Origin: UBA8199 sp964507045
GTDB taxonomy: Bacteria > Verrucomicrobiota > Verrucomicrobiia > Limisphaerales > UBA8199
DNA length: 64,000 nucleotides
Direction of reading: 5' to 3'
Assembly: GCA_964507045.1 (NCBI GenBank)
Contig: CAZDOO010000001.1
Location: forward strand, 1 to 64,000
The notes beneath the pieces are model-generated. The model saw only the letters and a program-made list of their open reading frames with translations. It made no database searches and was not told where the DNA came from. Shown here in pieces: positions 53,061 through 61,432 of the stretch. The first letter of the stretch is position 1. Each line of letters starts with the position of its first letter. The position numbers were made by a program, and so were the translations under genes.

Positions 53061-54825
53061 GCCGTGACGGGTTGACCACCAGAAGATTTTGGAGTTGCCC
53101 GAGCAACTGTTTCCGCGCGCTTTGTGCGTCGTCACCGGACCAAAGAGCCAGACTGATCACGCGCTGGCCCTGGTTGCCCCGTCCCTTCCAAACGCTTCGC
53201 AGCCGGTTGAGTCGCGTAACGCCTTCGCTGCCAAACGGTTGCTCGACCGCCCGGTCCTCCCAGCGGCTGTAGAGCACGTGAATGGAATTGTGCTCGTCGG
53301 TGAATTGATACCTGCGCACTGGCATCCGCAAACCGCCGATGTTCACAACTTCGACGGGCGAAACGGAAGCTACTTGAAAGCCCGCCGCCGGCATGCAAAT
53401 CAGCGGGTTGTGCGTTTTGGCCAGGTACGCCGCCGCCTGGCCGGGTTTCCAGTAGAACCAGGAGAGCTGCCAGCGTGTGTTATTCGCCTCCACCCACTGG
53501 AGCTGGCGGGCTTCGTCGTAGCGCAGCATTTTCGTGGCTTCGTGCCCAATCGGCACGTCGCGACAGACGGCGTTGGTGGGCGGCCAGGCAATGTGCCAGA
53601 CGGCCGATGCCGGCAAGTTTGCCTCAATATGACGGTACCACCCAGCAACCCCCAGATCAACGAGTAGGAGCCAGGCAGTGAGTAAAATGCTGAAAGACTG
53701 AAAGGCTGAAACGCTGAAAGGGGCAGGGGCCGGAGGCCGGAGGCTGGAAACTGGGGTGGCGGCGACGCAGCAAGCATTGACGGGCGAGGAGGCTTGGGCC
53801 ACGGGCTCGGTGGGCGGGGGCCGCCTGGTCTCACAGCTCAGCGGTCCAACCGATGCCATTTTCGCCTTTCGCCTATTGGCCTCTGTTTTTTGCAGGGACC
53901 AAGCCAGGCCCCAAATGCCGAGGAAGCAAGCGACCAGAATTGTCACGCCGGCCGGATCGTGCCAACCGGCGATGGCGTCCACCCCTCGATATGCAGCCAC
54001 CCAGCAGAGCAAGAGCGTCCGCGCCAGGTTGCAGACCATTGCAAGGGCAAACCCGCCAAGAACGCAGACCAGACGGCGGGAAACCGAGAGACGGCAAAGT
54101 TCGCCGAGGAAGAGCGAAATCATCACGGTCGCCTGCAGCGACCGAATGCCACTGCAGGCTTCGTCAATACCCACGCTTCCCGTGGCGAGCTCGATCACGT
54201 TGCCCCGGGGCATGGCTGGAATGCCCAGCAAGCTGAGGATTTCCACCGTGAGCGCTGTATTGAGCCGGGTCAGGCCCTGGATGATCGGGCTCTCGATGAG
54301 GTGCGGCCACGGGACGGCAACCAGGAAAAAGCAGATGGGGAAGACGAAATCTGAAACGCTGAAACGCTGAAATGCTGAAACGCTGGCAGGCTGAGAAGCT
54401 GAAAGTTGAAATGGAGGGCGGGAAGGTGTGAGGCGCGTGGTGCGTGGTGCGTGGTGTGTGGTGGGTAGCAGGAGCAGCGTCAGGCCGATGGTGATGAAAG
54501 CCAGCGGCCAAGTGGCGAGCGACCAACCAGGGTTCGCTTCCAGCACCAAGCGCGTTGGGAAGTAGAGGAAAGCCAAAAGGAACAGGCTGAAAAGCTGAAA
54601 AGCTGAGAAGCTGAAATCTGGACCACTGACTACGAAACCGGTCCCGTTGTCCTGTCGTTCCGGCGTTTTGTGGTCTCGTAGCTCCCCTTTTGCTTGCCTC
54701 CAGATGAGGTAGAGACAAAGGAATGGCACGGCCCAGCCGTAGGCGTATTGGGGGTTCAGCGACCATCCGATCCGCAACTGCCCGATTAGCCGGAACCACA
54801 GCCAGGCAAGAGGCAAAAAATACAA
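53047..54825 (-). CDS. exosortase with fused EpsI-like domain
   Basis: 592 residues. The exosortase catalytic triad is visible: Cys224 in DEACSGIRSLQ, Arg269 in VCNLARTLLL, His289 in AGWHDPAGV, within 7-8 helices. Residues ~380-592 form an EpsI-like domain (WHIAWPPTNAVCRDVP, FYWKPGQAAAYLAKTHNPLI). Exosortases process PEP-CTERM-like proteins and are tied to exopolysaccharide loci; no PEP-CTERM substrate is seen in this window. Three interhelical loops (about 67-82, 120-158, 350-380) consist of repeat-encoded peptides such as SAFQRFSVS from 8-bp arrays and THHAPRTTRLT from a 7-bp array. The TTG start at 54825 is the longest; the true start may differ. Confidence 0.88.
   Translation of the reverse strand: MYFLPLAWLWFRLIGQLRIGWSLNPQYAYGWAVPFLCLYLIWRQAKGELRDHKTPERQDNGTGFVVSGPDFSFSAFQLFSLFLLAFLYFPTRLVLEANPGWSLATWPLAFITIGLTLLLLPTTHHAPRTTRLTPSRPPFQLSASQPASVSAFQRFSVSDFVFPICFFLVAVPWPHLIESPIIQGLTRLNTALTVEILSLLGIPAMPRGNVIELATGSVGIDEACSGIRSLQATVMISLFLGELCRLSVSRRLVCVLGGFALAMVCNLARTLLLCWVAAYRGVDAIAGWHDPAGVTILVACFLGIWGLAWSLQKTEANRRKAKMASVGPLSCETRRPPPTEPVAQASSPVNACCVAATPVSSLRPPAPAPFSVSAFQSFSILLTAWLLLVDLGVAGWYRHIEANLPASAVWHIAWPPTNAVCRDVPIGHEATKMLRYDEARQLQWVEANNTRWQLSWFYWKPGQAAAYLAKTHNPLICMPAAGFQVASVSPVEVVNIGGLRMPVRRYQFTDEHNSIHVLYSRWEDRAVEQPFGSEGVTRLNRLRSVWKGRGNQGQRVISLALWSGDDAQSARKQLLGQLQNLLVVNPSRHGTP
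53688..53755 (-). repeat. 8-bp and 7-bp arrays in the exosortase gene, block 1
   Basis: Plus strand CTGAAAGA, CTGAAAGG, CTGAAACG, CTGAAAGG (53691-53722), followed by GGCCGGA, GGCCGGA, GGCTGGA (7-bp). Translates to APAPFSVSAFQSFSI in the linker between exosortase and EpsI-like domains. Confidence 0.85.
54351..54466 (-). repeat. 8-bp and 7-bp arrays in the exosortase gene, block 2
   Basis: Eight 8-bp units from 54351: CTGAAACG, CTGAAACG, CTGAAATG, CTGAAACG, CTGGCAGG, CTGAGAAG, CTGAAAGT, TGAAATGG. A 7-bp array GCGTGGT x3, GTGTGGT follows at 54434-54466. All in frame in the exosortase gene, between transmembrane helices. Confidence 0.9.
54585..54619 (-). repeat. 8-bp array in the exosortase gene, block 3
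   Basis: CTGAAAAG, CTGAAAAG, CTGAGAAG, CTGAAATC. Translates to DFSFSAFQLFSLF near residue 75. Confidence 0.85.
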
Positions 54826-54923
54826 GACGGAAAATGGCAGACGGGAAATCGTAGGTAGAGCTAGTTAAGCGTCCTCATAGCCGACGGCCAGTGGGCGGGA
54901 GCCAGTAAAATGCTGAAACTCAG

Positions 54924-56030
54924 CTATTCTTTCCTGAGGACCTTGGCATAGAAGGTTTCCCACTGGTCGAGAATGGGTTCCCAGGAGTAATGTTTGGTGA
55001 CCCGGTTACGCGCCTGCACACCGAGAGCGCGGCCGGAGTCGTGCAGCTGCAATGCGGTTTGGAGCTTGTCTGCAAGGTCGGCTGTGTCACCCGACCGGAA
55101 CAGTAATCCGGTGTCGCCGAGGGCCTCACACAGCGCGGGAATATCGCTGGCGAGGCACAGATTGCCATAGCTCATGGCCTGGAGCAGGGCAAAGCACAAC
55201 CCTTCCATTTCCGACGGCTGCACAAAGAGGCGGGCATGGCTGAACAGCTCGTCCAACAACCGTCCGCCGACTGTTCCCGGCCAGTGAATGCGCGGATCGT
55301 TTCCGGCGAGCGCCTGCAGCTCCCGGCGATACGCCTCCCCGCCGCGGACCTCACCGGCGATGACCAGTTGGCAGTCAGGATTCAACTGCCGGAAGGCGCG
55401 AACCAGGTGATGAACTCCCTTCTCCCGGACCAGCCGGCCCACAAACAGCATGTAGCGGCGCGGTTGCAGCCCGAGACGCAGGATTTCCTGCGGCATGACT
55501 GGCGCCCCCGGCTCAATGCCACCGGTGATGCAGGTCAGGTGTACGCCGCGTTGCCGGGAGTAGAAATCGCACAGAGCCTGTGAGACCCCGGTCAAGGCAT
55601 CCGCCTGCGAGATAGCCTGCCGCTCAAGGGACTTAAGCACCGAGCGGCTGAAGCGACTCCAGCGGCCGCGTTGCCACTCAACCCCATGCATCTGGAGCAC
55701 GCAGGGAATGCCGCGCAGGTGAGGCAACCAGGCAAAAGCGCCGGCGGCGACACTGTGGAAGTGGACCAGATCGGGTTTATGCCGTCGCAGGGCGCAAGCC
55801 GCCGCGGCGCTGAAGGACGCGCTCAGTTTCTCGGTGGCCACTCCCGGCAAACAGGGCACTTGGGTTATGCGTACCCCGTCGCGCTCGCGGACAGGCGGGC
55901 CGTAATGCGACATGGAGAACACCTCAATCTGATGGCCGCGCCGCGCCAGCCGCATCGCCAACTCGCGGGTGTAATGCTCGATGCCGCCGCCGAAATCGAA
56001 GTGCTTAATGACGGAAAAGGCGAGGTGCAA
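54924..56030 (-). CDS. glycosyltransferase family 4
   Basis: 368 residues, GT-B fold. N-terminal FDFGGGIEHYTRELAMRLAR (acceptor-side glycine loop), LVHFHSVAAGAFAW, the donor-domain start RRYMLFVGRLVREKGVHHLV, and the GT4 signature FVQPSEMEGLCFALLQAMSY with the EX7E glutamates. Transfers a sugar during exopolysaccharide repeat-unit assembly in the cytoplasm. Upstream of the exosortase by 98 bp in the same direction. Confidence 0.92.
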   Translation of the reverse strand: MHLAFSVIKHFDFGGGIEHYTRELAMRLARRGHQIEVFSMSHYGPPVRERDGVRITQVPCLPGVATEKLSASFSAAAACALRRHKPDLVHFHSVAAGAFAWLPHLRGIPCVLQMHGVEWQRGRWSRFSRSVLKSLERQAISQADALTGVSQALCDFYSRQRGVHLTCITGGIEPGAPVMPQEILRLGLQPRRYMLFVGRLVREKGVHHLVRAFRQLNPDCQLVIAGEVRGGEAYRRELQALAGNDPRIHWPGTVGGRLLDELFSHARLFVQPSEMEGLCFALLQAMSYGNLCLASDIPALCEALGDTGLLFRSGDTADLADKLQTALQLHDSGRALGVQARNRVTKHYSWEPILDQWETFYAKVLRKE

Positions 56031-56154
56031 TAGAAGGAGACCAGTTAACCAAGTTAAATGGTTACAAAAGTCAAAAGGGGCGGAAACCGCAGAGGCTTGA
56101 AGGTGCGGGAAGTGGGTTTAACAGAAGGAAACAAAGAGAACTGAGACTTCATTA

Positions 56155-56200
56155 CCACAGATGGACGCGGATGGACACGGATCAAATCCTGAAATGCTGC
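56155..56200. repeat. short degenerate tandem array
   Basis: GATGGACGCG then GATGGACACG (10-bp units), followed by CTGAAATG, CTGCAACG (8-bp units resembling those in the exosortase gene). Lies in the 183-bp gap before the DUF218 fragment. Confidence 0.6.
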
Positions 56201-56213
56201 AACGCTGACCGAG

Positions 56214-56519
56214 TCAGATCCAGCCACGAAGCCGGTACCAGGCAAGGCCGAGATACTCATGCATGGTCTCGGAAAACTGCATGTAGCTGCCGGGTGTGGG
56301 CAGCAGGTTGAGAAGTTCCCGATAGGCCGTTTCCCGGACGATGGCTCTTTGCGGGACACCCAGATCCTCAAGCAGCTCGCTCATGAAGCTCGCTTCAGGC
56401 CGATCCACAGCCCCGGGCGCCACGGTTCCCGAGGTGCAAACGACGCGGGGAGCCTTGCCACTGCGGAAAAGATGAGCGGCGTACAACACACGGTCCCCCG
56501 CCTCGGCAACCTCGACCAT
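56214..56519 (-). pseudogene. truncated DUF218 (YdcF/SanA-like) protein
   Basis: 101 codons. It keeps the middle of the YdcF fold (VLYAAHLFRSGKAPRVVCTS, LLEDLGVPQRAIVRETAYRE) and the usual C-terminal tail (HEYLGLAWYRLRGWI). It lacks the N-terminal strand with the conserved GGG motif and appears to have lost the segment between RET and the tail. YdcF-like proteins are common in exosortase/exopolysaccharide loci. Probably a decayed member of this cluster; it might be expressed from GTG/ATG at the 5' end but is unlikely to fold normally. Confidence 0.65.
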
Positions 56520-56672
56520 GGGTTACCGCGCCGCACGCCACCCTTCGTGTTCCGTCCCCCGTCTTCCTGATTCTGTGCCAGGCAGGCTTCTGTCCTCTGC
56601 TCTCGGAGATTCTGCTTTAGTGTGGCTGCTTTGTTCTTCCGCGGCACTTCAAAGGCGCGTATTGATAGTGAC

Positions 56673-57959
56673 ATGCGCTGCATTGCGTATGGATTATGCG
56701 TCGTGCCATTGATTAGCCTTGTCGGCTGTCAGCTTTCCCAGCCGAAGACAGGCAGTTCCTTTTATCCCATCGGCATCTATTCCGTTCCCTCCACGAACGA
56801 CTTTGCGAGCCTCGAGCAGGCCGGGTTCAACCTTGTCGTCGGCCTCGCGGAGCGGCCCCGCCTGGATGCCGCCCGGGATGCCCGCTTGAAGGTGCTGGCC
56901 GCACCGGACACATCGGCTGGGCCCGGTTTCGATCCGGTCAAGGCCCGCGACGCCGTCGAGCAACTCGATCGGCATCCTGCCCTGTGGGCCTGGTATCTGT
57001 CGGACGAACCCGACCTCAACGGCATCCCTCCGGCCCAAGTCGCCGAAGCCTGTCGCGGTCTGAAGGCTCTCGGTGCGCGCAAGCCCACGGCGCTGGTGCT
57101 GTCTCGCGGATACGAAGCGCTTCACTACGGGGGCCTCGCGGACATCACCATGATTGACCGCTACCCGATTCCCTGGCTCCCGTTGGCCAACTTCGGCCAG
57201 CATGTCACCTTAACACGCCTGTCCTTGGGCCCCCACAAACCGCTGATCGCAGTCATTCAAGCCTTCGACTGGACCGCCTGCCCGCATCTCCTTCCGGGCG
57301 AAAAGAACCTGCGTCCCCCAAACTACGCGGAAATCCGCTGCATGACCTACGAAGCCCTGGCCCGCGGCGCAAACGGTCTCTTCTATTACGCCTACGACGC
57401 TGGACGCTGGAAAATCCGCGACCACCCGGAAACCTGGGCCGCACTGCAATCCGTTGTTCTAGAGGTGCGCAGACGGCTCCCGCTATTCCAGGCGGAACCG
57501 CGGTGGTGGGACAAGAAACACGACTTCGGCGATGCCGCTCGCCGGTTCAATGCCGCGCTCGAAAGCAGCGTGACCTCCGTTCTCCTCCATGTTGCCAGTG
57601 GAAACCAACTTGTGCCTGCCGGTGACTACATCCTCGCGGTGAACAATACCGACCAGTCGCAAGAATACAGTTTTACGCTGCCGTTTGGAGAGACGAGCAA
57701 AGAGCCAAAAGCACAGAACAGAAATCTATCTCACGTCTCCACTTTCAACATTTCTGCCTTTTCCGAAGTCCCGGTGCTTGAGGAGAACCGCTCGCTGACA
57801 CCCCGGAATGGCCGTGCCACGGACACTTTCCTGGCCTATGCCGTGCATGTGTATGGGCCGCTAAACTACCGGAGGGACAAACAGGGCAAGCCAGGAAACA
57901 AGAGATACTCGGGCATGCCATATTTCAAGGGTGAAACGCCTAATGACAAAGGGGGGTGA
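56673..57959 (+). CDS. lipoprotein, glycoside-hydrolase-like TIM barrel
   Basis: 428 residues from the ATG at 56673: MRCIAYGLCVVPLISLVGC gives a signal and lipobox. A (beta/alpha)8-like pattern follows, with YPIGIYSVPS, ALWAWYLSDEPDLNGIPP (Glu-Pro pair typical of an acid/base Glu) and MTYEALARGANGLFYYAYDA. It resembles uncharacterised GH-like lipoproteins; family number and substrate are unknown. A repeat-like stretch (LSHVSTFNISAFSEVP) near residue 365 recalls the array-encoded inserts in the exosortase. It is the only plus-strand gene inside the exopolysaccharide locus. Confidence 0.75.
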   Translation: MRCIAYGLCVVPLISLVGCQLSQPKTGSSFYPIGIYSVPSTNDFASLEQAGFNLVVGLAERPRLDAARDARLKVLAAPDTSAGPGFDPVKARDAVEQLDRHPALWAWYLSDEPDLNGIPPAQVAEACRGLKALGARKPTALVLSRGYEALHYGGLADITMIDRYPIPWLPLANFGQHVTLTRLSLGPHKPLIAVIQAFDWTACPHLLPGEKNLRPPNYAEIRCMTYEALARGANGLFYYAYDAGRWKIRDHPETWAALQSVVLEVRRRLPLFQAEPRWWDKKHDFGDAARRFNAALESSVTSVLLHVASGNQLVPAGDYILAVNNTDQSQEYSFTLPFGETSKEPKAQNRNLSHVSTFNISAFSEVPVLEENRSLTPRNGRATDTFLAYAVHVYGPLNYRRDKQGKPGNKRYSGMPYFKGETPNDKGG

Positions 57960-57971
57960 CGTGATGACCGG

Positions 57972-58760
57972 CTACCGGAGAGTAGGGCTGCGTGGGGGCG
58001 CCGGGCTGCGAAAAAGGAGTTCTCGCAGCAGTGCTGCAAACACATGGGACACCGCGGGAATGCTTCGCCAGACCAACCGCCGGGGTTCTGAGGCGATGCG
58101 GAAGAACCATTCCAGCCCTGCTCGCTGCATCCATCGGGGAGCGCGAGGTTTATTGCCGGAGATAAAATCGAAGGCCGCACCCACGGCTAACATCGGAAGA
58201 TGCAACCGCTGACGATGCTCGTAAATCCAGTGCTCCTGCAGCGGGCAGCCGAGGCCGATGAATAGGATCGCAGCGCCGCTATCCTGAATCAACCGGATGT
58301 CGTCTTCGTCTTCCTGCGGAGTGGCGGGCCGAAACCGCGAAGGCTGCCGACCAACAATGCGCAATCCCGGGAAGCGGTTCAGGAGCGCAGCGGCCATGTC
58401 TTCGACAACCTGAGGTTGGCTGCCATAGAGATAAACGGAAAGTCCCTCGGAGGCTGCGACACGACAGAGCTCGACCGTTAGATCGGGCCCGGCAACCCGA
58501 TCCGGCAAATGCAGGTCATGTAGAAGGTTAATTCCCACCCGCAGGGAATGGCCATCAGGGGCGATAACATCGTAGGTGTCGAGCACACCGGCAAAGGAGG
58601 GATCTTTGGTTGCCCGGCTTAAGCCGTGAGCATCCAGCGCCGTGACACATAATGTGCGGCGCTGACGGGCGGCATCAAGCACCGCGGTAACAACCGCCTC
58701 ATAAGTGGCGACCGAGACCGTCACGCCCAGCAAACGGACTTTGGGAATGGAGGCTGACAT
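57972..58760 (-). CDS. WecG/TagA/CpsF-family glycosyltransferase (GT26)
   Basis: 262 residues, the usual length. Motifs: VTALDAHGLSRATKDPSFAG, VIAPDGHSLRVGINLLHDLH, GPDLTVELCRVAASEGLSVY, FIGLGCPLQEHWIYEHRQRL and VGAAFDFISGNKPRAPRWMQ. GT26 enzymes add N-acetylmannosaminuronate or related sugars to lipid-linked precursors at the membrane. It converges with the GH-like lipoprotein gene (12-bp gap). Confidence 0.95.
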   Translation of the reverse strand: MSASIPKVRLLGVTVSVATYEAVVTAVLDAARQRRTLCVTALDAHGLSRATKDPSFAGVLDTYDVIAPDGHSLRVGINLLHDLHLPDRVAGPDLTVELCRVAASEGLSVYLYGSQPQVVEDMAAALLNRFPGLRIVGRQPSRFRPATPQEDEDDIRLIQDSGAAILFIGLGCPLQEHWIYEHRQRLHLPMLAVGAAFDFISGNKPRAPRWMQRAGLEWFFRIASEPRRLVWRSIPAVSHVFAALLRELLFRSPAPPRSPTLR

Positions 58761-58966
58761 TGACGCAGGTCCTGCCTAATGTCGATTACTGAAGGCGCTG
58801 CATTGTGCGCGACATTTCCTTTTTCTCCTGCGGCTTCCGCTCACCACTTTTTGCTCAGCGCCTTTTCGCAGGTTTCCATAAGCCCCTTTGCCGCGCGATA
58901 GGCGTGCAGCGCAGCATGCATAGGGGGTCTATGGCCGCCATGCGGAGCAAACCAAGGTCAACGAAA

Positions 58967-60019
58967 TTAACGCCCATTCGGCGCGGCAAATGCTAATGCC
59001 CGGCGAGACGTGGCGGAGGCCCGATCAGCATGCGCGGTCCTCGCGGACCTGAACCAGGAGGAGAGATCTCGCCCCAGGCGCTGCGTCACCGCCGCTTGAC
59101 CCTGGGGATTGAGGTGGATGGGGTCGAAGAACAACTCGTGTTGGCTCTCGAACTCGTGGTTGTAATCCAGGAAGACCACGTTTGCATTTGTGGCCGAGAA
59201 ATCCCGGAATATGAACATGGAGGACGCGAATTTCTCGGGCTCGGCGCGGTTGACGACATCAATGGTTGGAACATAGAGCAGGAAGAGCGTGCCGCCTTGG
59301 GCGCTAACAAAGCCGGCGGTCTTCTGGAACAGGGCGAGATTGTCAGCGTCGAAGGCGATCTTGCGGAAACGGCCCTGACGGACTGCCTCTTGGAGCCGGG
59401 GGACGTCCACCTGGCCGAACTTAAGGTTGTCCCATTTCCGCAGATAACCTCTCAACGAGAGCCAGATAGTTAGCTCGTTGTACCGTGTCAGGCAAACCAG
59501 CCGACGCACCCAGTACTCGGAAGCGGAAGAGCAGTGCCGCCTGACATAGGCACGAATTTCGGGGTCGCCGATGAACGGGTAGAGCAGTTGGTAGGAGGCC
59601 GAGCTAAGTCCTGCGCTGGTGAAAGTGTGAGCGTCCACATCATACACCACCGCCTTAACGGCAGCCGGTTGGCGGCGGAAGTAGTAGCGGATCATCTCCA
59701 GCCGGTCCGCCGTGTTCGCGCCTTCGACGGCAAACTTCGCCACCGGCACTCCGAGTGCCCGTTCCAGTGACACTCTGTCAATGCCAAGGACGGTGTGCGA
59801 GTGCCCTACGCAAAGAACGGCCGCCGGTGTGTTCAGGCCATAATAGCGGTCCAGGCCGCCGATCAGTATCAGGCCGAGCAGCCGGTCGGCCAGGATGAGG
59901 AGGAACAGCAGCGCTACGGCCTTGATGAGCCAGCGGCGGACTGGCGCAGCCTGCGCGCGAAGGTCGGCCACCAGGGGGCATTGTCGAGCCAACTCAGAAC
60001 TGGAAGTAGATGAAGTCAT
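58967..60019 (-). CDS. SGNH-like partner of MBOAT (AlgJ/AlgX/DltD-type)
   Basis: 350 residues: one N-terminal helix (WLIKAVALLFLLILADRLLG) anchoring an extracytoplasmic domain. VLCVGHSHTVLGIDRVSLER carries the GDSL-like His-Ser block, and DPIHLNPQGQAAV near the end has the DxxH dyad, so the SGNH catalytic set is present. The start at 60019 overlaps the MBOAT stop by 26 bp. Such MBOAT+SGNH pairs O-acetylate exopolysaccharides in the periplasm. The specific acceptor here is unknown. Confidence 0.82.
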   Translation of the reverse strand: MTSSTSSSELARQCPLVADLRAQAAPVRRWLIKAVALLFLLILADRLLGLILIGGLDRYYGLNTPAAVLCVGHSHTVLGIDRVSLERALGVPVAKFAVEGANTADRLEMIRYYFRRQPAAVKAVVYDVDAHTFTSAGLSSASYQLLYPFIGDPEIRAYVRRHCSSASEYWVRRLVCLTRYNELTIWLSLRGYLRKWDNLKFGQVDVPRLQEAVRQGRFRKIAFDADNLALFQKTAGFVSAQGGTLFLLYVPTIDVVNRAEPEKFASSMFIFRDFSATNANVVFLDYNHEFESQHELFFDPIHLNPQGQAAVTQRLGRDLSSWFRSARTAHADRASATSRRALAFAAPNGR

Positions 60020-61427
60020 TGCCGCTCTTGCCGAGCAGGGCGATGCCGATGAGCATCGCGAGGTAGCCCCCCCATCGCGCCAGAGCCGGGACCGGAACCC
60101 GGGAGAAATAGAGCGGGAGTCGGTTTCGATACTGAAGAGCCTGAACGACAACCAGCACCAGCACGAGGACCAACCCAACGAAGGTGGCGACCGACGAGGC
60201 GCCCAGATAGGGGCGAGAGGGTAGATCGGTGCAAATGCGCTTCACGATGAGCAGGGCATCATTCAGGGTGGCGGCGCGGAAGAATATCCACGCCAACAGC
60301 ACGAGGTGGAAAGTCACAAATATTTGCAGCAGGCGCTTGAGCCGATCCGGCACCCGCAAAAGCCGGCAGGCCGCACTGGCATACGGAGACAGGAATCGCT
60401 CCAGGAGATAATAGAACCCATGCAGCCCGCCCCAGATCACGAAGGTCCAGTTCGCTCCATGCCAGAGTCCGCTGATCATGAAGACGGCCATGATATTGAA
60501 GGTCCACCGCGCGGTGCTCACACGGCTGCCGCCCAGCGGGATATACACGTAATCCCGGAACCACGTCGAGAGGGAAATATGCCAGCGTTGCCAGAAGTCG
60601 GAAATAGACCGAGCCAAATAGGGCAGGTTAAAGTTCTGCATCAGATCGCAGCCCAGCACTCGGGCCGAACCCGTTGCGATGTCGGTGTAGCCGGAGAAGT
60701 CGCAGTAGATTTGAAAGGCGAAACAATAGGAGGCCAGGGCCAGCGAGGCGCCGGAATAGTCTCCGGGCTGAGCATACACTTTGGTCACGTATTCGGCCAG
60801 CCGGTCGGCGATCACGACCTTCTTGAAGAAGCCCCATAGCATGAGCTTCAGGCCGGAGCTGAGCCGGGCGACGTCGAAATGGTTCTGGCGGTCAAACTGC
60901 GGCAGGAGGCGGCCGGCTCGCTCAATCGGCCCGGCGACCAGCAGGGCGAAGAACGAGACATAAAGGGCGAACTTCGTGAAGCTCCGCTCGACCGGGATCC
61001 GGCCGCGATACAGATCGATCGTGTAACTTAGCGTTTGGAAGGTATGAAACGAAACGCCAATGGGCAGCAGAATATCCAGGCGCGGGACGTGGTAGGGGGC
61101 GTGCAGCCACTCAAAGAGGCTCCGGAGCGAATCGTTTGCGAAATTGTAATACTTGAAGAAGAACAGAATGGCCAATGTGAGCACGATTGCCGAGACGAGA
61201 AAGGTTCTGCGCGCGCGCGGCGTCCTGGCCTTCGCTATCCACAGACCGCAGAGAAAGTTAATCTCGGTCTGAACGATAATCAGGAGCACGTATTCCCAGC
61301 GCCAGCACATGTAGAAGAAGTAGCTGGCGATAAGCAGAAAAGCGGTTCGCCATCGGAACGGGCTGGCAAAGTACAGCAGGCAGACAACCGGGAAGAACAG
61401 GAGGTACTGGAAGGAGTTAAAAAGCAT
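59994..61427 (-). CDS. membrane-bound O-acyltransferase (AlgI-like MBOAT)
   Basis: 477 residues, ~11 helices. N-terminus MLFNSFQYLLFFPVVCLLYF is typical for AlgI/PatA proteins. The catalytic His lies in ISGLWHGANWTFVIWGGLHG; DFWQRWHISLSTWFRDYVYI is the other family motif. It moves acyl groups (usually acetyl) across the inner membrane for polysaccharide modification together with the SGNH protein encoded next. Five bp after the upstream GT4 gene, so co-transcribed. Confidence 0.95.
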   Translation of the reverse strand: MLFNSFQYLLFFPVVCLLYFASPFRWRTAFLLIASYFFYMCWRWEYVLLIIVQTEINFLCGLWIAKARTPRARRTFLVSAIVLTLAILFFFKYYNFANDSLRSLFEWLHAPYHVPRLDILLPIGVSFHTFQTLSYTIDLYRGRIPVERSFTKFALYVSFFALLVAGPIERAGRLLPQFDRQNHFDVARLSSGLKLMLWGFFKKVVIADRLAEYVTKVYAQPGDYSGASLALASYCFAFQIYCDFSGYTDIATGSARVLGCDLMQNFNLPYLARSISDFWQRWHISLSTWFRDYVYIPLGGSRVSTARWTFNIMAVFMISGLWHGANWTFVIWGGLHGFYYLLERFLSPYASAACRLLRVPDRLKRLLQIFVTFHLVLLAWIFFRAATLNDALLIVKRICTDLPSRPYLGASSVATFVGLVLVLVLVVVQALQYRNRLPLYFSRVPVPALARWGGYLAMLIGIALLGKSGNDFIYFQF

Positions 61428-61432
61428 TCGGG

